From Candidatus Hydrogenedentota bacterium (GTDB taxonomy: Bacteria > Hydrogenedentota > Hydrogenedentia > Hydrogenedentales > SLHB01): DNA of 6,111 nt. The notes under the pieces are model-generated. The model searched no databases and was not told where the DNA came from. It saw only the letters and a list, made by a program, of their open reading frames with translations. The translations under genes were made by a program, and so were the position numbers. The stretch is taken from positions 1 to 6,111 of the forward strand of contig JAPLKX010000310.1 in assembly GCA_026387845.1 (NCBI GenBank), in the 5' to 3' direction. This document shows positions 1-6,017 of the stretch, in pieces; the first letter of the stretch is position 1; each line of letters starts with the position of its first letter.

Positions 1-1
1 A

Positions 2-19
2 ATCTGAGATCTGAGATTT
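2..19. repeat. 7-bp tandem repeat at window edge
   Basis: Two perfect adjacent copies of ATCTGAG (2-8 and 9-15) are followed by the start of a third (ATTT). The array touches the left edge of the window, so its true length is unknown. It lies upstream of the putative promoter of the HDOD gene. It may be the end of a longer simple repeat; no function is assigned. Confidence 0.35.
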
Positions 20-27
20 CCGTCATC

Positions 28-56
28 TTGACCGGGACCGGAGAATAGCTTACCAT
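28..56 (+). promoter_or_regulatory. Candidate sigma70-type promoter for the HDOD gene
   Basis: TTGACC at 28-33 matches the -35 consensus at 5 of 6 positions. TACCAT at 51-56 matches the -10 consensus at 4 of 6. The spacer is exactly 17 bp. Transcription would start near 63 and give a leader of about 68 nt ahead of the ATG at 131. The match is decent but not strong, and other elements could lie left of the window. Confidence 0.4.
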
Positions 57-130
57 TGGCTCGCTGCAGGCAGACAGCAACAGGGGCCAGTCAAACTGCC
101 TCGTTGGGCGTTGCTTGAGAAGGGACTTAT

Positions 131-1483
131 ATGAGCGGCGGGTTGTTTGTAAAGAAACCTCCGGAAATCCCAAAACGGATCGGCGAACTACTCATTGAAG
201 AAGGACTCATCACCGAAGCCGACCTCACAAAGGCCCTTGAGCACCAGAAAAAACATGGCGGAAAAACCGTCGACATCCTGATTGGTCAGGGCAGCATCGA
301 TGCGGCAACCTTCGTGAAATTCCTCAGCAAGCGCCCGGGAATTCCCAGCATCGACCTGCGAAACTACGAAGTCCCAAGAGAACTCGTCGCGCTTATCCCC
401 AAAGAACTCGCCACCAAACACGAAATCTTCCCCATCGACAAAATGGGCAAGGTTCTGACGCTCGGCATGGCCTTCCCGCTCGACCGCGCCACGATCGAAA
501 AACTCCAGTCCGTCACCGGCTTCAAAATTCGTCCCATCCTGTGCTCCGGCGATGACATCCGCTCCGCCATCAAGCAATACTATGGCCGGGAAGAACGGGC
601 CGTCTTGGCGCGCGACGAGAAAATCGAGGTCGTCGAGGAACGCGCCGAAAGCGCCCTCCGCATCGGAAACATCGGCAGTCTCGTCAAGGAAATCACGGTG
701 CTCCCCCCGCTGCCCCGCACCGTCGAGCAACTCCGCCGCATCATCGACGACCCCAAAAGCTCTATCTCCGACGTAGCTCACCTCCTCAGCCTCGACCCGC
801 CCGCTTCCGCCAAGCTGCTCAGCATCACCAACTCCGCCGCGTTCAGCTTCTCCCGCCAGGTCCGGAACGTGCAGGAAGCCGTCGCCCTCCTGGGCCTGCG
901 CCAAACCTATGAGACCGTCCTGTCTGCGGCGGCGCTGGATTTCTTCAAGCGGGCCCCCTTTTTTGATCACAACCTCTACTGGCAGGACGCAATGGAGTGC
1001 GCCAACATCTCCACCATCATCAGCCGATCCGCCGGCCTGCAAACGCTTGACGGCGTCTTTGCCGCCGGCATCATGCACGACATCGGACGCATGGCACTCG
1101 CCTGGATCGCTCCCGAACGATTCGCCAAAGTCGATCAGACCGAAGGCGCCGGCAAAATGGTCGAATCCGAGCGAGAGATCTTCCTGGTGGCCCACCCCGA
1201 AGTCGGTTACATGCTGACCTCAAACTGGGGCCTGCCCGAGCAAATGACACTCGCCATTCGGTTCCACCACAGCTACGAGATGGCCCCAGAACCCGTTGAA
1301 ACTGCCGCCGTCATTGCCCTGGCCTGCGGCGTCCTCGATAACTTCGATCTCCACGTCGACATCGACGAAGCCTTCTACCAAAAGCACCTCGATGCACTCG
1401 ATTGCCTCAAAATCGACCGCAAAAAATTTGAAGGGATCCTCAAAAAAATTGCGGAATCCCAAGCAAAAAAGCAAGACGACTGA
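131..1483 (+). CDS. MshEN-HDOD two-domain signalling protein
   Basis: This is a predicted cytoplasmic signal-transduction protein of 450 residues without signal peptide or membrane segment. Residues about 14-152 form an MshEN-type domain, the family also found at the N-terminus of type II secretion/MSHA ATPases, some of which bind cyclic di-GMP. The first 24-residue motif is intact (R16, G18, G25, L32, L36, Q39). After the standard 5-residue spacer, the second (45-68) keeps G54 but lacks the R-L-G and final Q. A charged linker (153-180) leads to an HDOD domain (about 181-385) with H316-D317, H355 and H379-H380. The usual first His is Asp (D286), so hydrolase activity is doubtful; HDOD proteins are mostly non-enzymatic scaffolds. 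A charged helical tail follows. The start is supported by GAGAAGGGA (117-125), 5 nt before the ATG. It is convergent with the next gene. The domain calls are secure; output and partner are unknown. Confidence 0.93.
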   Translation: MSGGLFVKKPPEIPKRIGELLIEEGLITEADLTKALEHQKKHGGKTVDILIGQGSIDAATFVKFLSKRPGIPSIDLRNYEVPRELVALIPKELATKHEIFPIDKMGKVLTLGMAFPLDRATIEKLQSVTGFKIRPILCSGDDIRSAIKQYYGREERAVLARDEKIEVVEERAESALRIGNIGSLVKEITVLPPLPRTVEQLRRIIDDPKSSISDVAHLLSLDPPASAKLLSITNSAAFSFSRQVRNVQEAVALLGLRQTYETVLSAAALDFFKRAPFFDHNLYWQDAMECANISTIISRSAGLQTLDGVFAAGIMHDIGRMALAWIAPERFAKVDQTEGAGKMVESEREIFLVAHPEVGYMLTSNWGLPEQMTLAIRFHHSYEMAPEPVETAAVIALACGVLDNFDLHVDIDEAFYQKHLDALDCLKIDRKKFEGILKKIAESQAKKQDD

Positions 1484-1506
1484 TTGCGGACTTCCCTAAT
1501 CTTGTC

Positions 1507-1548
1507 GTGGAAGCGGCGTCCCCGCCGCTTCATGCAGCACACAAGGCT
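1507..1548 (+). repeat. Dispersed hairpin repeat, copy A
   Basis: This segment shares ordered blocks with 6018-6059: GTGGA, GCGGC, GCCGCTT, TGCAG and CAAGGCT. The distance from GTGGA to CAAGGCT is 35 nt in both. It starts 23 nt after the HDOD stop codon. Read from the first GTG it encodes VEAASPPLHAA, parallel to VECGSLLPLFAV in the other copy. I judge the two to be diverged members of one intergenic repeat family, not genes. Confidence 0.6.
1510..1531. terminator. Hairpin between convergent genes, possible bidirectional terminator
   Basis: GAAGCGGCG (1510-1518) pairs perfectly with CGCCGCTTC (1523-1531) around a TCCC loop, giving a 9-bp GC-rich stem. It lies between the stop of the HDOD gene (1483) and that of the minus-strand methyltransferase (1586). 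Neither strand has a T-tract after the stem, so it is not a canonical intrinsic terminator. It may still pause transcription or protect 3' ends. Confidence 0.35.
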
Positions 1549-1583
1549 CTCAATGGTCTCAACGGTCCCAATCGTCCCACCGA
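1548..1583. repeat. 9-bp imperfect tandem repeat, four units
   Basis: Four consecutive 9-mers, TCTCAATGG, TCTCAACGG, TCCCAATCG and TCCCACCGA, fill the gap between the hairpin repeat and the methyltransferase stop codon. Adjacent early units differ at one to three positions; the last is more diverged. The array ends 2 bp before the stop codon of the minus-strand gene. No function is evident. Confidence 0.4.
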
Positions 1584-1585
1584 AG

Positions 1586-2497
1586 TCACGGCTCTTTTGG
1601 GTAATAGAGAAAGCTGGTTTTCCGCCACATCGCTGGGTCAAACGCCGTCATTTTCCGCGTATACCCCAGCGATGACGCCGTCGGGTTCAGCGGCAGCCCG
1701 CACCCCGATCCCACCAAACCTGGAGCCTCGCATCCAAGAGTCTGCCGCCACCATGCCTCGTCGAAATACACCTTCACGATGTCCCGGTCGCCCGCGTCGT
1801 CCGTGTAAACAGCCCCATTCTCAACGAGCCGCGGCCAAATATGGCGCAGGCAGTCCCTCGTCGAACTCACCAGGTCCACGTCCAAAAAAGCAAAAGCCAA
1901 CGGCCCGTCCAACCCCCGCAATGACTCGCTGAACAAGCCTTTCACGAACCGGCACGTCTCGAGGCTGCCGCACCGCCGGATGTTCTCCCTCACCTCGTCC
2001 AGCGAACCCGCAAACATCCCCTTCTTATAGTAGCCATACACGCCCACATGCGGCCCAACGTGCACCCGCATCCCGTCGTCGCCCGGCAAACCCTCAAACG
2101 AGTCGCAAACCACCAGCGTCCGCCCTACCTTCGAGCACACCAGCGATAAACTCGACGAACTCGCACCCTTCCACACCCCGCACTCGATCACGTCCCCGCG
2201 GACGTCCGGCGGTATGCTCAAAATCTCCCGCGCCAGTACCACGTGAACCAGCGGCGACGTGCCCGACTCGATTTCCGAATTGACCCCGCGGAACTGTTCC
2301 ACGAGCCCCAGTTTATCCGCCGCGCCAACTCCATACGCCGCCCCGGCCGGTCCGTTCACGAACCCGTCAATCACCGCCGCGCTCCAAGGCTCCGAAGCCA
2401 CCCGCCCCAACTCACGCCCTACCAGCCCGCGAACAAGCGGCAGCTTACCAACACCGTCCGCCAGCGGCCTCAGAAGTCTCTTAAACATGCCTTTCAT
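1586..2497 (-). CDS. TylF/MycF-type sugar O-methyltransferase
   Basis: This is a predicted SAM- and metal-dependent O-methyltransferase of the TylF family (macrocin/mycinamicin sugar O-methyltransferases), many members of which methylate sugar hydroxyls in glycan or natural-product clusters. It has 303 residues from the chosen ATG. The N-terminus is basic and amphipathic (MKGMFKRLLRPL). The SAM-binding core begins with VIECGVWKGA (about 103-112), and CDSFEGLP (131-138) ends the next strand. The acidic LDVDLVSST (205-213) and the TDD (232-234) are the likely metal ligands of the family. The C-terminal part (about 255-303) is less conserved and probably contacts substrate. The start is uncertain: GTG at 2515, ATG at 2497 and ATG at 2488 are all in frame and none has a good Shine-Dalgarno. 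It is divergent from the glycosyltransferase operon and has its own strong promoter. The substrate is inferred, not shown. Confidence 0.9.
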   Translation of the reverse strand: MKGMFKRLLRPLADGVGKLPLVRGLVGRELGRVASEPWSAAVIDGFVNGPAGAAYGVGAADKLGLVEQFRGVNSEIESGTSPLVHVVLAREILSIPPDVRGDVIECGVWKGASSSSLSLVCSKVGRTLVVCDSFEGLPGDDGMRVHVGPHVGVYGYYKKGMFAGSLDEVRENIRRCGSLETCRFVKGLFSESLRGLDGPLAFAFLDVDLVSSTRDCLRHIWPRLVENGAVYTDDAGDRDIVKVYFDEAWWRQTLGCEAPGLVGSGCGLPLNPTASSLGYTRKMTAFDPAMWRKTSFLYYPKEP

Positions 2498-2552
2498 CGC
2501 CGCACAGCATACCACGGTTCCAGCCTAACACCCGAAGCATTTCGTCAGCAGC

Positions 2553-2579
2553 TCTTATGTCATTTATATCACTTTTATC
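2553..2579 (-). repeat. Three imperfect 9-mers over the -10 region
   Basis: Read on the minus strand, GATAAAAGT, GATATAAAT and GACATAAGA follow one another without gaps. The middle unit contains the -10 hexamer of the methyltransferase promoter. Units agree at 6-7 of 9 positions. This could be a regulator-binding array, or simply an AT-rich promoter spacer. Confidence 0.25.
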
Positions 2580-2591
2580 CATTTTTGTCAA
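2563..2591 (-). promoter_or_regulatory. Near-consensus sigma70-type promoter of the methyltransferase
   Basis: On the minus strand a perfect TTGACA (2591-2586) is followed by a 17-bp AT-rich spacer and TATAAA (2568-2563). That is 11 of 12 consensus positions at ideal spacing. Transcription would start near 2556, leaving about 40 nt of leader to the GTG at 2515 or 59 nt to the ATG at 2497. It is the strongest promoter seen in the window. Confidence 0.75.
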
Positions 2592-2616
2592 CCAAATCAC
2601 CCTCGTTCCACAAAAC

Positions 2617-2680
2617 TTTGCCGGTTCGTCGCTCTGCAATGTATAGTAATCACCGCAGATTGGGGTGTGGATTTGCCGGT
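2617..2680 (+). repeat. Perfect 9-bp direct repeat TTTGCCGGT in the operon leader
   Basis: TTTGCCGGT occurs at 2617-2625 and again at 2672-2680, 55 bp apart start to start. The first copy overlaps the putative -35 hexamer. The second ends on the base before the start codon of the first operon gene. Placement over the promoter and the ribosome site could suit a regulator, but a chance match is not excluded. Confidence 0.35.
2618..2647 (+). promoter_or_regulatory. Candidate promoter of the glycosyltransferase operon
   Basis: TTGCCG (2618-2623, 4 of 6) and TATAGT (2642-2647, 5 of 6) are separated by 18 bp. Transcription would start near 2654, giving a leader of about 27 nt that contains GGGGTGTGG (2662-2670). 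Its -35 lies 26 bp from the -35 of the opposite promoter, so the two share one control region. It is clearly weaker than the leftward promoter. Confidence 0.4.
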
Positions 2681-3553
2681 ATGGAAAGCGGTCTTCAGGT
2701 AACGATTGCCATTCTGACACGGGATGCGGGGCCGGTGTTGCCCCGCCTGCTGGACAGGGTGTTCTCCCAGCAGACATCCCTGCGGTACGAGGTTATGGCC
2801 GTCGATTCGGGGTCGAGAGACGAGACGCTGGATACGCTGCGGCGGTTCCCGTTGCGCCTCATCGAGATCCCGAAGTCCGAGTTCAACTGGGGCCGCACGC
2901 GCGACTTCGCCTACCAGCAATGCGCCGCGCCCGTGGTCGTCAACCTGTCGCAGGACGCGGTGCCCGCCCGCTCCGACTGGCTGGACCGGCTGGTTGCGCC
3001 CATCTTCGAGGACCCGGACGTCGCGGTGACGTGCGGGTCGTCGATCCCCGACCCGGAGCGGCATTTCGGCCAGTTCGTATGGGAGCGCAACGGCTACTTC
3101 TATTTCACCCGCGAGATCAAGAAGTTCGTGGGCAAATACGGCAGGGGGTTGTCGTTTGCCAACTCGTCGGTGCGCAGGTCGGTGTGGGAACGCCTGCGGT
3201 TTGACGAGCAGCCCACCGGCGAGGACTTCCAGTTCCAGAAGAGACTGCACTTGGACGGCGGCGGCCGGATCGCCTTTCCCATGGACGCGCCGGTCTTGCA
3301 CCATCACAACTACAGTTTCGGCGGCCTGGTCCGCCGGATCCGCAATGAAGGCTACGCGCTGCGCCTGCTGGGTTGCCCGTACAACGAGCTCGACCTCGCC
3401 ATCGACCTGCTGAGCCCGCGGAAGTATGTCCAGTGGCTGCGCGAGGCACGCAGGGGCTGCCTCAAAACGCCCGGCGACCTCCTGTTTCCGGTAGTGCGGC
3501 CGGTGGCGGTGTACGCGGGCAGCCGGTTTGCCCGAAGGCCCGTATGGTACTGA
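2681..3553 (+). CDS. GT2 rhamnosyltransferase-like glycosyltransferase
   Basis: This is a predicted GT-A fold inverting glycosyltransferase of family 2, 290 residues, with no membrane segment. It would transfer a sugar from a nucleotide donor to a growing glycan at the cytoplasmic face of the membrane. The nucleotide-binding start is VTIAILTRD (7-15), followed by VDSGSRDET (41-49). NLSQDA (88-93) takes the place of the metal-binding DxD, as is usual in rhamnosyltransferase-like members. The FNWGRTRD segment, GEDF (180-183, likely catalytic acid) and HHHNYS (207-212) also fit that subgroup. The ATG at 2681 is chosen because the fold begins at once after it, GGGGTGTGG lies 10 nt upstream, and the candidate promoter would exclude the in-frame ATG at 2639. 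It is first in the operon and its stop overlaps the next start. Family is secure; the rhamnose donor is a guess from motif resemblance. Confidence 0.92.
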   Translation: MESGLQVTIAILTRDAGPVLPRLLDRVFSQQTSLRYEVMAVDSGSRDETLDTLRRFPLRLIEIPKSEFNWGRTRDFAYQQCAAPVVVNLSQDAVPARSDWLDRLVAPIFEDPDVAVTCGSSIPDPERHFGQFVWERNGYFYFTREIKKFVGKYGRGLSFANSSVRRSVWERLRFDEQPTGEDFQFQKRLHLDGGGRIAFPMDAPVLHHHNYSFGGLVRRIRNEGYALRLLGCPYNELDLAIDLLSPRKYVQWLREARRGCLKTPGDLLFPVVRPVAVYAGSRFARRPVWY

Positions 3554-4311
3554 ACGGCGAGATCCGCCGCGCACGCGTGCGCGCCTATTACGAAACCAAC
3601 CCGCTGATGGTGAGTTCGCCGTTCGGCGGCGTCGACGGCATAAACGAGCCGCTGCTCGAACAGGTCCTCAGCCGGCTCGACATCCGGCTGGCGGGCAAGC
3701 GCATTCTCGATGTGGGTTGCGGCCGGGGGTTTGCGGGCGATTTTGTCAGGAAATGCGGCGGGACGTACAGCGGCGTCGACTTCGTACAAAGCCGTTCCGG
3801 GTTTCCGTTCGTGATGGGCGACGCGGCCAAGCTGCCGTTCGCCGACGGCAGTTTCGACGGCGTGTTTTGCATTGATGCGTTCGAGCATTTCCCGGAATCC
3901 GGCGGCACGGCCTTGGAGTTTTACCGCGTGCTGCGCCCCGGCGGTTTTGTGTTTTTGTCCGTGCCCAACTACGCGAACGTAGCGGGCGTGGTCAAGTTTT
4001 GCTGCGAACGTTGGGGCGGTTACCGGCGGATGACGTGGGCGCCGTTCCGGCGGTGGCAGCCGCAGGAATACGAGCGGCCGATCACGGCGCGGTTTGTGCG
4101 CAAGGCGTTTCGCGGGGCTGGATTTGTCCTGATGCGGCGGATAGGTTATGGTGCGGAGGTTGGTCTGGGCCTGTTTCCGTGGGTGGCCCACCGGAAGATG
4201 CCCGAGTGGGCGCAGTTCCGCCTCGAACGGTTGTTTGCGGCGGCGGGTCCGGCGGTTGCCCGGGTGTGGCCGGGCTCGAGCCTGCACCAGTTTTGGAAGA
4301 TCGAGCGCTGA
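3544..4311 (+). CDS. Class I SAM-dependent methyltransferase
   Basis: This is a predicted class I SAM methyltransferase (Methyltransf_11 / UbiE-like fold), 255 residues, soluble. Motif I is ILDVGCGRG (54-62), the acidic ribose-binding residue is probably D79, and GDAAKLPF (92-99) contacts adenine. FCIDAFEHF (108-116) is the post-motif II stretch, and LRPGG (130-134) opens the strand after it. The region after residue 140 is variable and rich in aromatic and basic residues (a WAPFRRW segment), likely for substrate. The start overlaps the upstream stop by 10 bp and has GAAGG (3534-3538) 5 nt before ATG, so translation is probably coupled. Sitting between a glycosyltransferase and an acyltransferase, it most likely methylates a sugar or terminates chain growth by capping. 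The substrate cannot be read from the sequence, and a methyl transfer to another small molecule is possible. Confidence 0.92.
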   Translation: MVLNGEIRRARVRAYYETNPLMVSSPFGGVDGINEPLLEQVLSRLDIRLAGKRILDVGCGRGFAGDFVRKCGGTYSGVDFVQSRSGFPFVMGDAAKLPFADGSFDGVFCIDAFEHFPESGGTALEFYRVLRPGGFVFLSVPNYANVAGVVKFCCERWGGYRRMTWAPFRRWQPQEYERPITARFVRKAFRGAGFVLMRRIGYGAEVGLGLFPWVAHRKMPEWAQFRLERLFAAAGPAVARVWPGSSLHQFWKIER

Positions 4312-4314
4312 CAT

Positions 4315-4833
4315 ATGGGTTTGAGACGGGCGATACAGAAACTGAAGCTGCGGTACGGGTCGCAGGCGACGGTTGTGAACACGCTGCGGCAGATGGGCGT
4401 GCGGGTTGGCGACGGCTGCCGGATCTACACCAGCAACTTCGGCACGGAACCCTGGCTGATCCGGATTGGCAACCGAGTCTGCATCTCGAATGACGTCACG
4501 TTCGTCAACCACGGGCTCGTCTGGCCGTTTGAAGACAAGTACGACTCGCTGACCCGGTTCGGCAAAATCGAGATCGGCGACAACTGCCAGGTCGGCATCC
4601 GCGCTACCATCCTGCCCGGCGTCACGATTGGCGACAACTCGATAGTCGGGGCGTGCAGCGTTATCACAAAAGACGTCCCGCCCGGCGTTGTGGTGGCCGG
4701 CAACCCGGCCAGAGTCATCTGCTCCGTCGCCGAATACGAGCAGAAATGCCTGGCCGGGCACATCGACATCCCGCGCGACCCCGAGGCGGCCCGCAAGGTG
4801 CTTGAGCGTCATTTCTGGGGGGACGGGGCGTGA
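4315..4833 (+). CDS. Hexapeptide-repeat sugar O-acyltransferase
   Basis: This is a predicted left-handed beta-helix acyltransferase, 172 residues, of the maltose/serine/capsule O-acetyltransferase group, expected to act as a cytosolic trimer using acetyl-CoA or another acyl-CoA. After a short basic helix (1-30), hexapeptide turns run from about 31 to 128: RIGNRVCIS (50-58), KIEIGDN (84-90), ILPGVTIGDN (99-108) and SVITKDVPPG (115-124), closing with the family's AGNPARVI (128-135). The likely catalytic His is H66 in FVNHG, followed by the insert loop (67-83) that shapes the acceptor site in capsule-type enzymes. The length is normal for the family. The start lies 3 bp after the upstream stop with only a weak ribosome site, which suggests translational coupling. 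The stop overlaps the next start as GTGA. Acetylation of a sugar hydroxyl is the likeliest job; an amino-sugar N-acyl transfer is an alternative. Confidence 0.92.
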   Translation: MGLRRAIQKLKLRYGSQATVVNTLRQMGVRVGDGCRIYTSNFGTEPWLIRIGNRVCISNDVTFVNHGLVWPFEDKYDSLTRFGKIEIGDNCQVGIRATILPGVTIGDNSIVGACSVITKDVPPGVVVAGNPARVICSVAEYEQKCLAGHIDIPRDPEAARKVLERHFWGDGA

Positions 4834-6008
4834 AACTGGCGCGCTTGAAACTAGCGCTGCTCAACGGCAACCGGTTCAACCCCTGGCACTTTCAAGGCTA
4901 CAAGTACATCAAAGGCCAGCCTGAAATCACGGCGTTCCGGGCCGAGTCCGAGATCCAGCAGTTTTTCGACGCGCGCGATGACGGGTCCGCCGGGTTCCGG
5001 TTTGAGCAGATCTATTTCGACACCCAGGCCGGCAGCCCGATCGCCCGGCTGGTGAAATCGGTGCAGACGAACTATCTCGGCCGGGAGCCGCGGATCCTGC
5101 CGTTTTACGAGCGCCTCCAGGGGTTCGACCTGATCCACAGTTGGGAATTATTCACGGACTGGTCGGAGCAGGCGCTGATTGCCCACCAAAAATACGGGGC
5201 GCCGCTGCTCGTCATGGTGTGGGACAACATCCCGTTCAACATGGAGCGCAATCCCTTCCGGCGCGACCTCAAAAAACGGGTGGCGGCCGGCGCGGATCTG
5301 TTCGTGGTCCACACGGAGCGGTCGCGCCGGATGCTTGGCATGGAAGGCGTGGACGCCAGCCGGATTGTCCTCGTCAATCCGGGAGTGGACACGGCCCGGT
5401 TTTGCCCCGGCCCGCGGGACCGGTCAGGTTTTGGGCTCGATGACGGGGATTTTGTGATCCTCTTTGTGGGATGGTTTCTGCCGCGCAAAGGGATGGACTA
5501 TCTTCTTCTGGCGTTGCACGAGTTGCTGCATGACCCGGCGTGCAACAGGCGGCGCGTCCGCCTGCTGGCGGTCGGATCCGGCCCCGGCAAGGACCGGATC
5601 GACCGGCTGGTCGAGCGGTTGAACCTGGGCGAGTCGTGCGTCTTCACAGGCTCGCTGCCGTACAATCGGATGCCTGACGCGTTCCGTGCCGCGGATGTGT
5701 TTGTGCTGCCGAGCATCGCCACGCCCGAATGGCAAGAGCAGTTCGGGATGTCGCTGATCGAAGCGATGTCGTGCGGGACGCCGGTGGTGAGCACGTTAAG
5801 CGGGGCGATCAGCGAGATCGTCGGGGACAGCGGGATTTTGTGCCAGCCCAACGATTTTGTCTCGATACTGGATGCGTTGAAACGCCTGATGTTGAACCCT
5901 GGGCTGCGGGAAGACTTGGCGGCAAAGGGAAGGCAGCGTGCGCTGGACCTGTTCACGCTCGAGCAGTTCGCGGGCGGCCTGAGCGGGGCCTACGCGAGGC
6001 TGATTTGA
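4830..6008 (+). CDS. GT4 family glycosyltransferase
   Basis: This is a predicted GT-B fold retaining glycosyltransferase of family 4 (Glycos_transf_1), 392 residues, without signal peptide. The N-terminal Rossmann-like half (1 to about 190) includes HSWELF (103-108) and VMVWDNIP and ends at the linker segment VNPGVD (182-187). The C-terminal donor-binding half opens with FVGWFLPRKG (212-221), where R219 and K220 are the usual phosphate-binding pair. It carries the E-x7-E motif at E303 and E311 (EQFGMSLIE), then CGTPVVST. Translation starts at GTG 4830, overlapping the preceding TGA as GTGA, with a G-rich ribosome site (about 4817-4828). It is the last gene of the operon. It would add a hexose-type sugar to the glycan begun or extended by the GT2. 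Donor and acceptor are not determinable here. Family assignment is firm. Confidence 0.94.
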   Translation: MKLARLKLALLNGNRFNPWHFQGYKYIKGQPEITAFRAESEIQQFFDARDDGSAGFRFEQIYFDTQAGSPIARLVKSVQTNYLGREPRILPFYERLQGFDLIHSWELFTDWSEQALIAHQKYGAPLLVMVWDNIPFNMERNPFRRDLKKRVAAGADLFVVHTERSRRMLGMEGVDASRIVLVNPGVDTARFCPGPRDRSGFGLDDGDFVILFVGWFLPRKGMDYLLLALHELLHDPACNRRRVRLLAVGSGPGKDRIDRLVERLNLGESCVFTGSLPYNRMPDAFRAADVFVLPSIATPEWQEQFGMSLIEAMSCGTPVVSTLSGAISEIVGDSGILCQPNDFVSILDALKRLMLNPGLREDLAAKGRQRALDLFTLEQFAGGLSGAYARLI

Positions 6009-6017
6009 CAAGCCATT

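Noticed and set aside
57..130. c-di-GMP riboswitch upstream of the c-di-GMP-family sensor gene
   Set aside because: The conserved core and tetraloop/receptor features of the known c-di-GMP classes are not visible; only the tentative pseudoknot pairing remains.
188..1195. 335-codon minus-strand frame opposite the HDOD gene
   Set aside because: Gly/Asp/Glu/Phe-rich shadow of the HDOD coding frame with no domain features.
1507..1932. 141-codon plus-strand frame beginning in the hairpin repeat
   Set aside because: It has a GTG start without ribosome site and most of it is antisense to the methyltransferase. Its opening residues come from the repeat.
2243..2680. In-frame extension of the GT2 reading frame by 146 codons to the left
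   Set aside because: It lies antisense to the start of the TylF-type gene and across both promoters, is full of Arg, Pro, His and Ser with no domain, and the GT2 fold starts right after the ATG at 2681.
3541..3553. Possible frameshift or fusion between GT2 and methyltransferase
   Set aside because: Both proteins have full family length, and the 10-bp overlap has a proper ribosome site (3534-3538), so this is an ordinary coupled gene pair.
2597..3574. 325-codon minus-strand frame opposite the GT2 gene
   Set aside because: No recognisable motif; low-complexity Arg/Ala/Val composition; the opposite strand encodes a complete glycosyltransferase.
3352..4812. 486-codon open frame on the minus strand
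   Set aside because: It is antisense to three genes with clear catalytic motifs, and its Arg/Ala/His/Pro-rich composition is typical of a mirror frame in GC-rich DNA.
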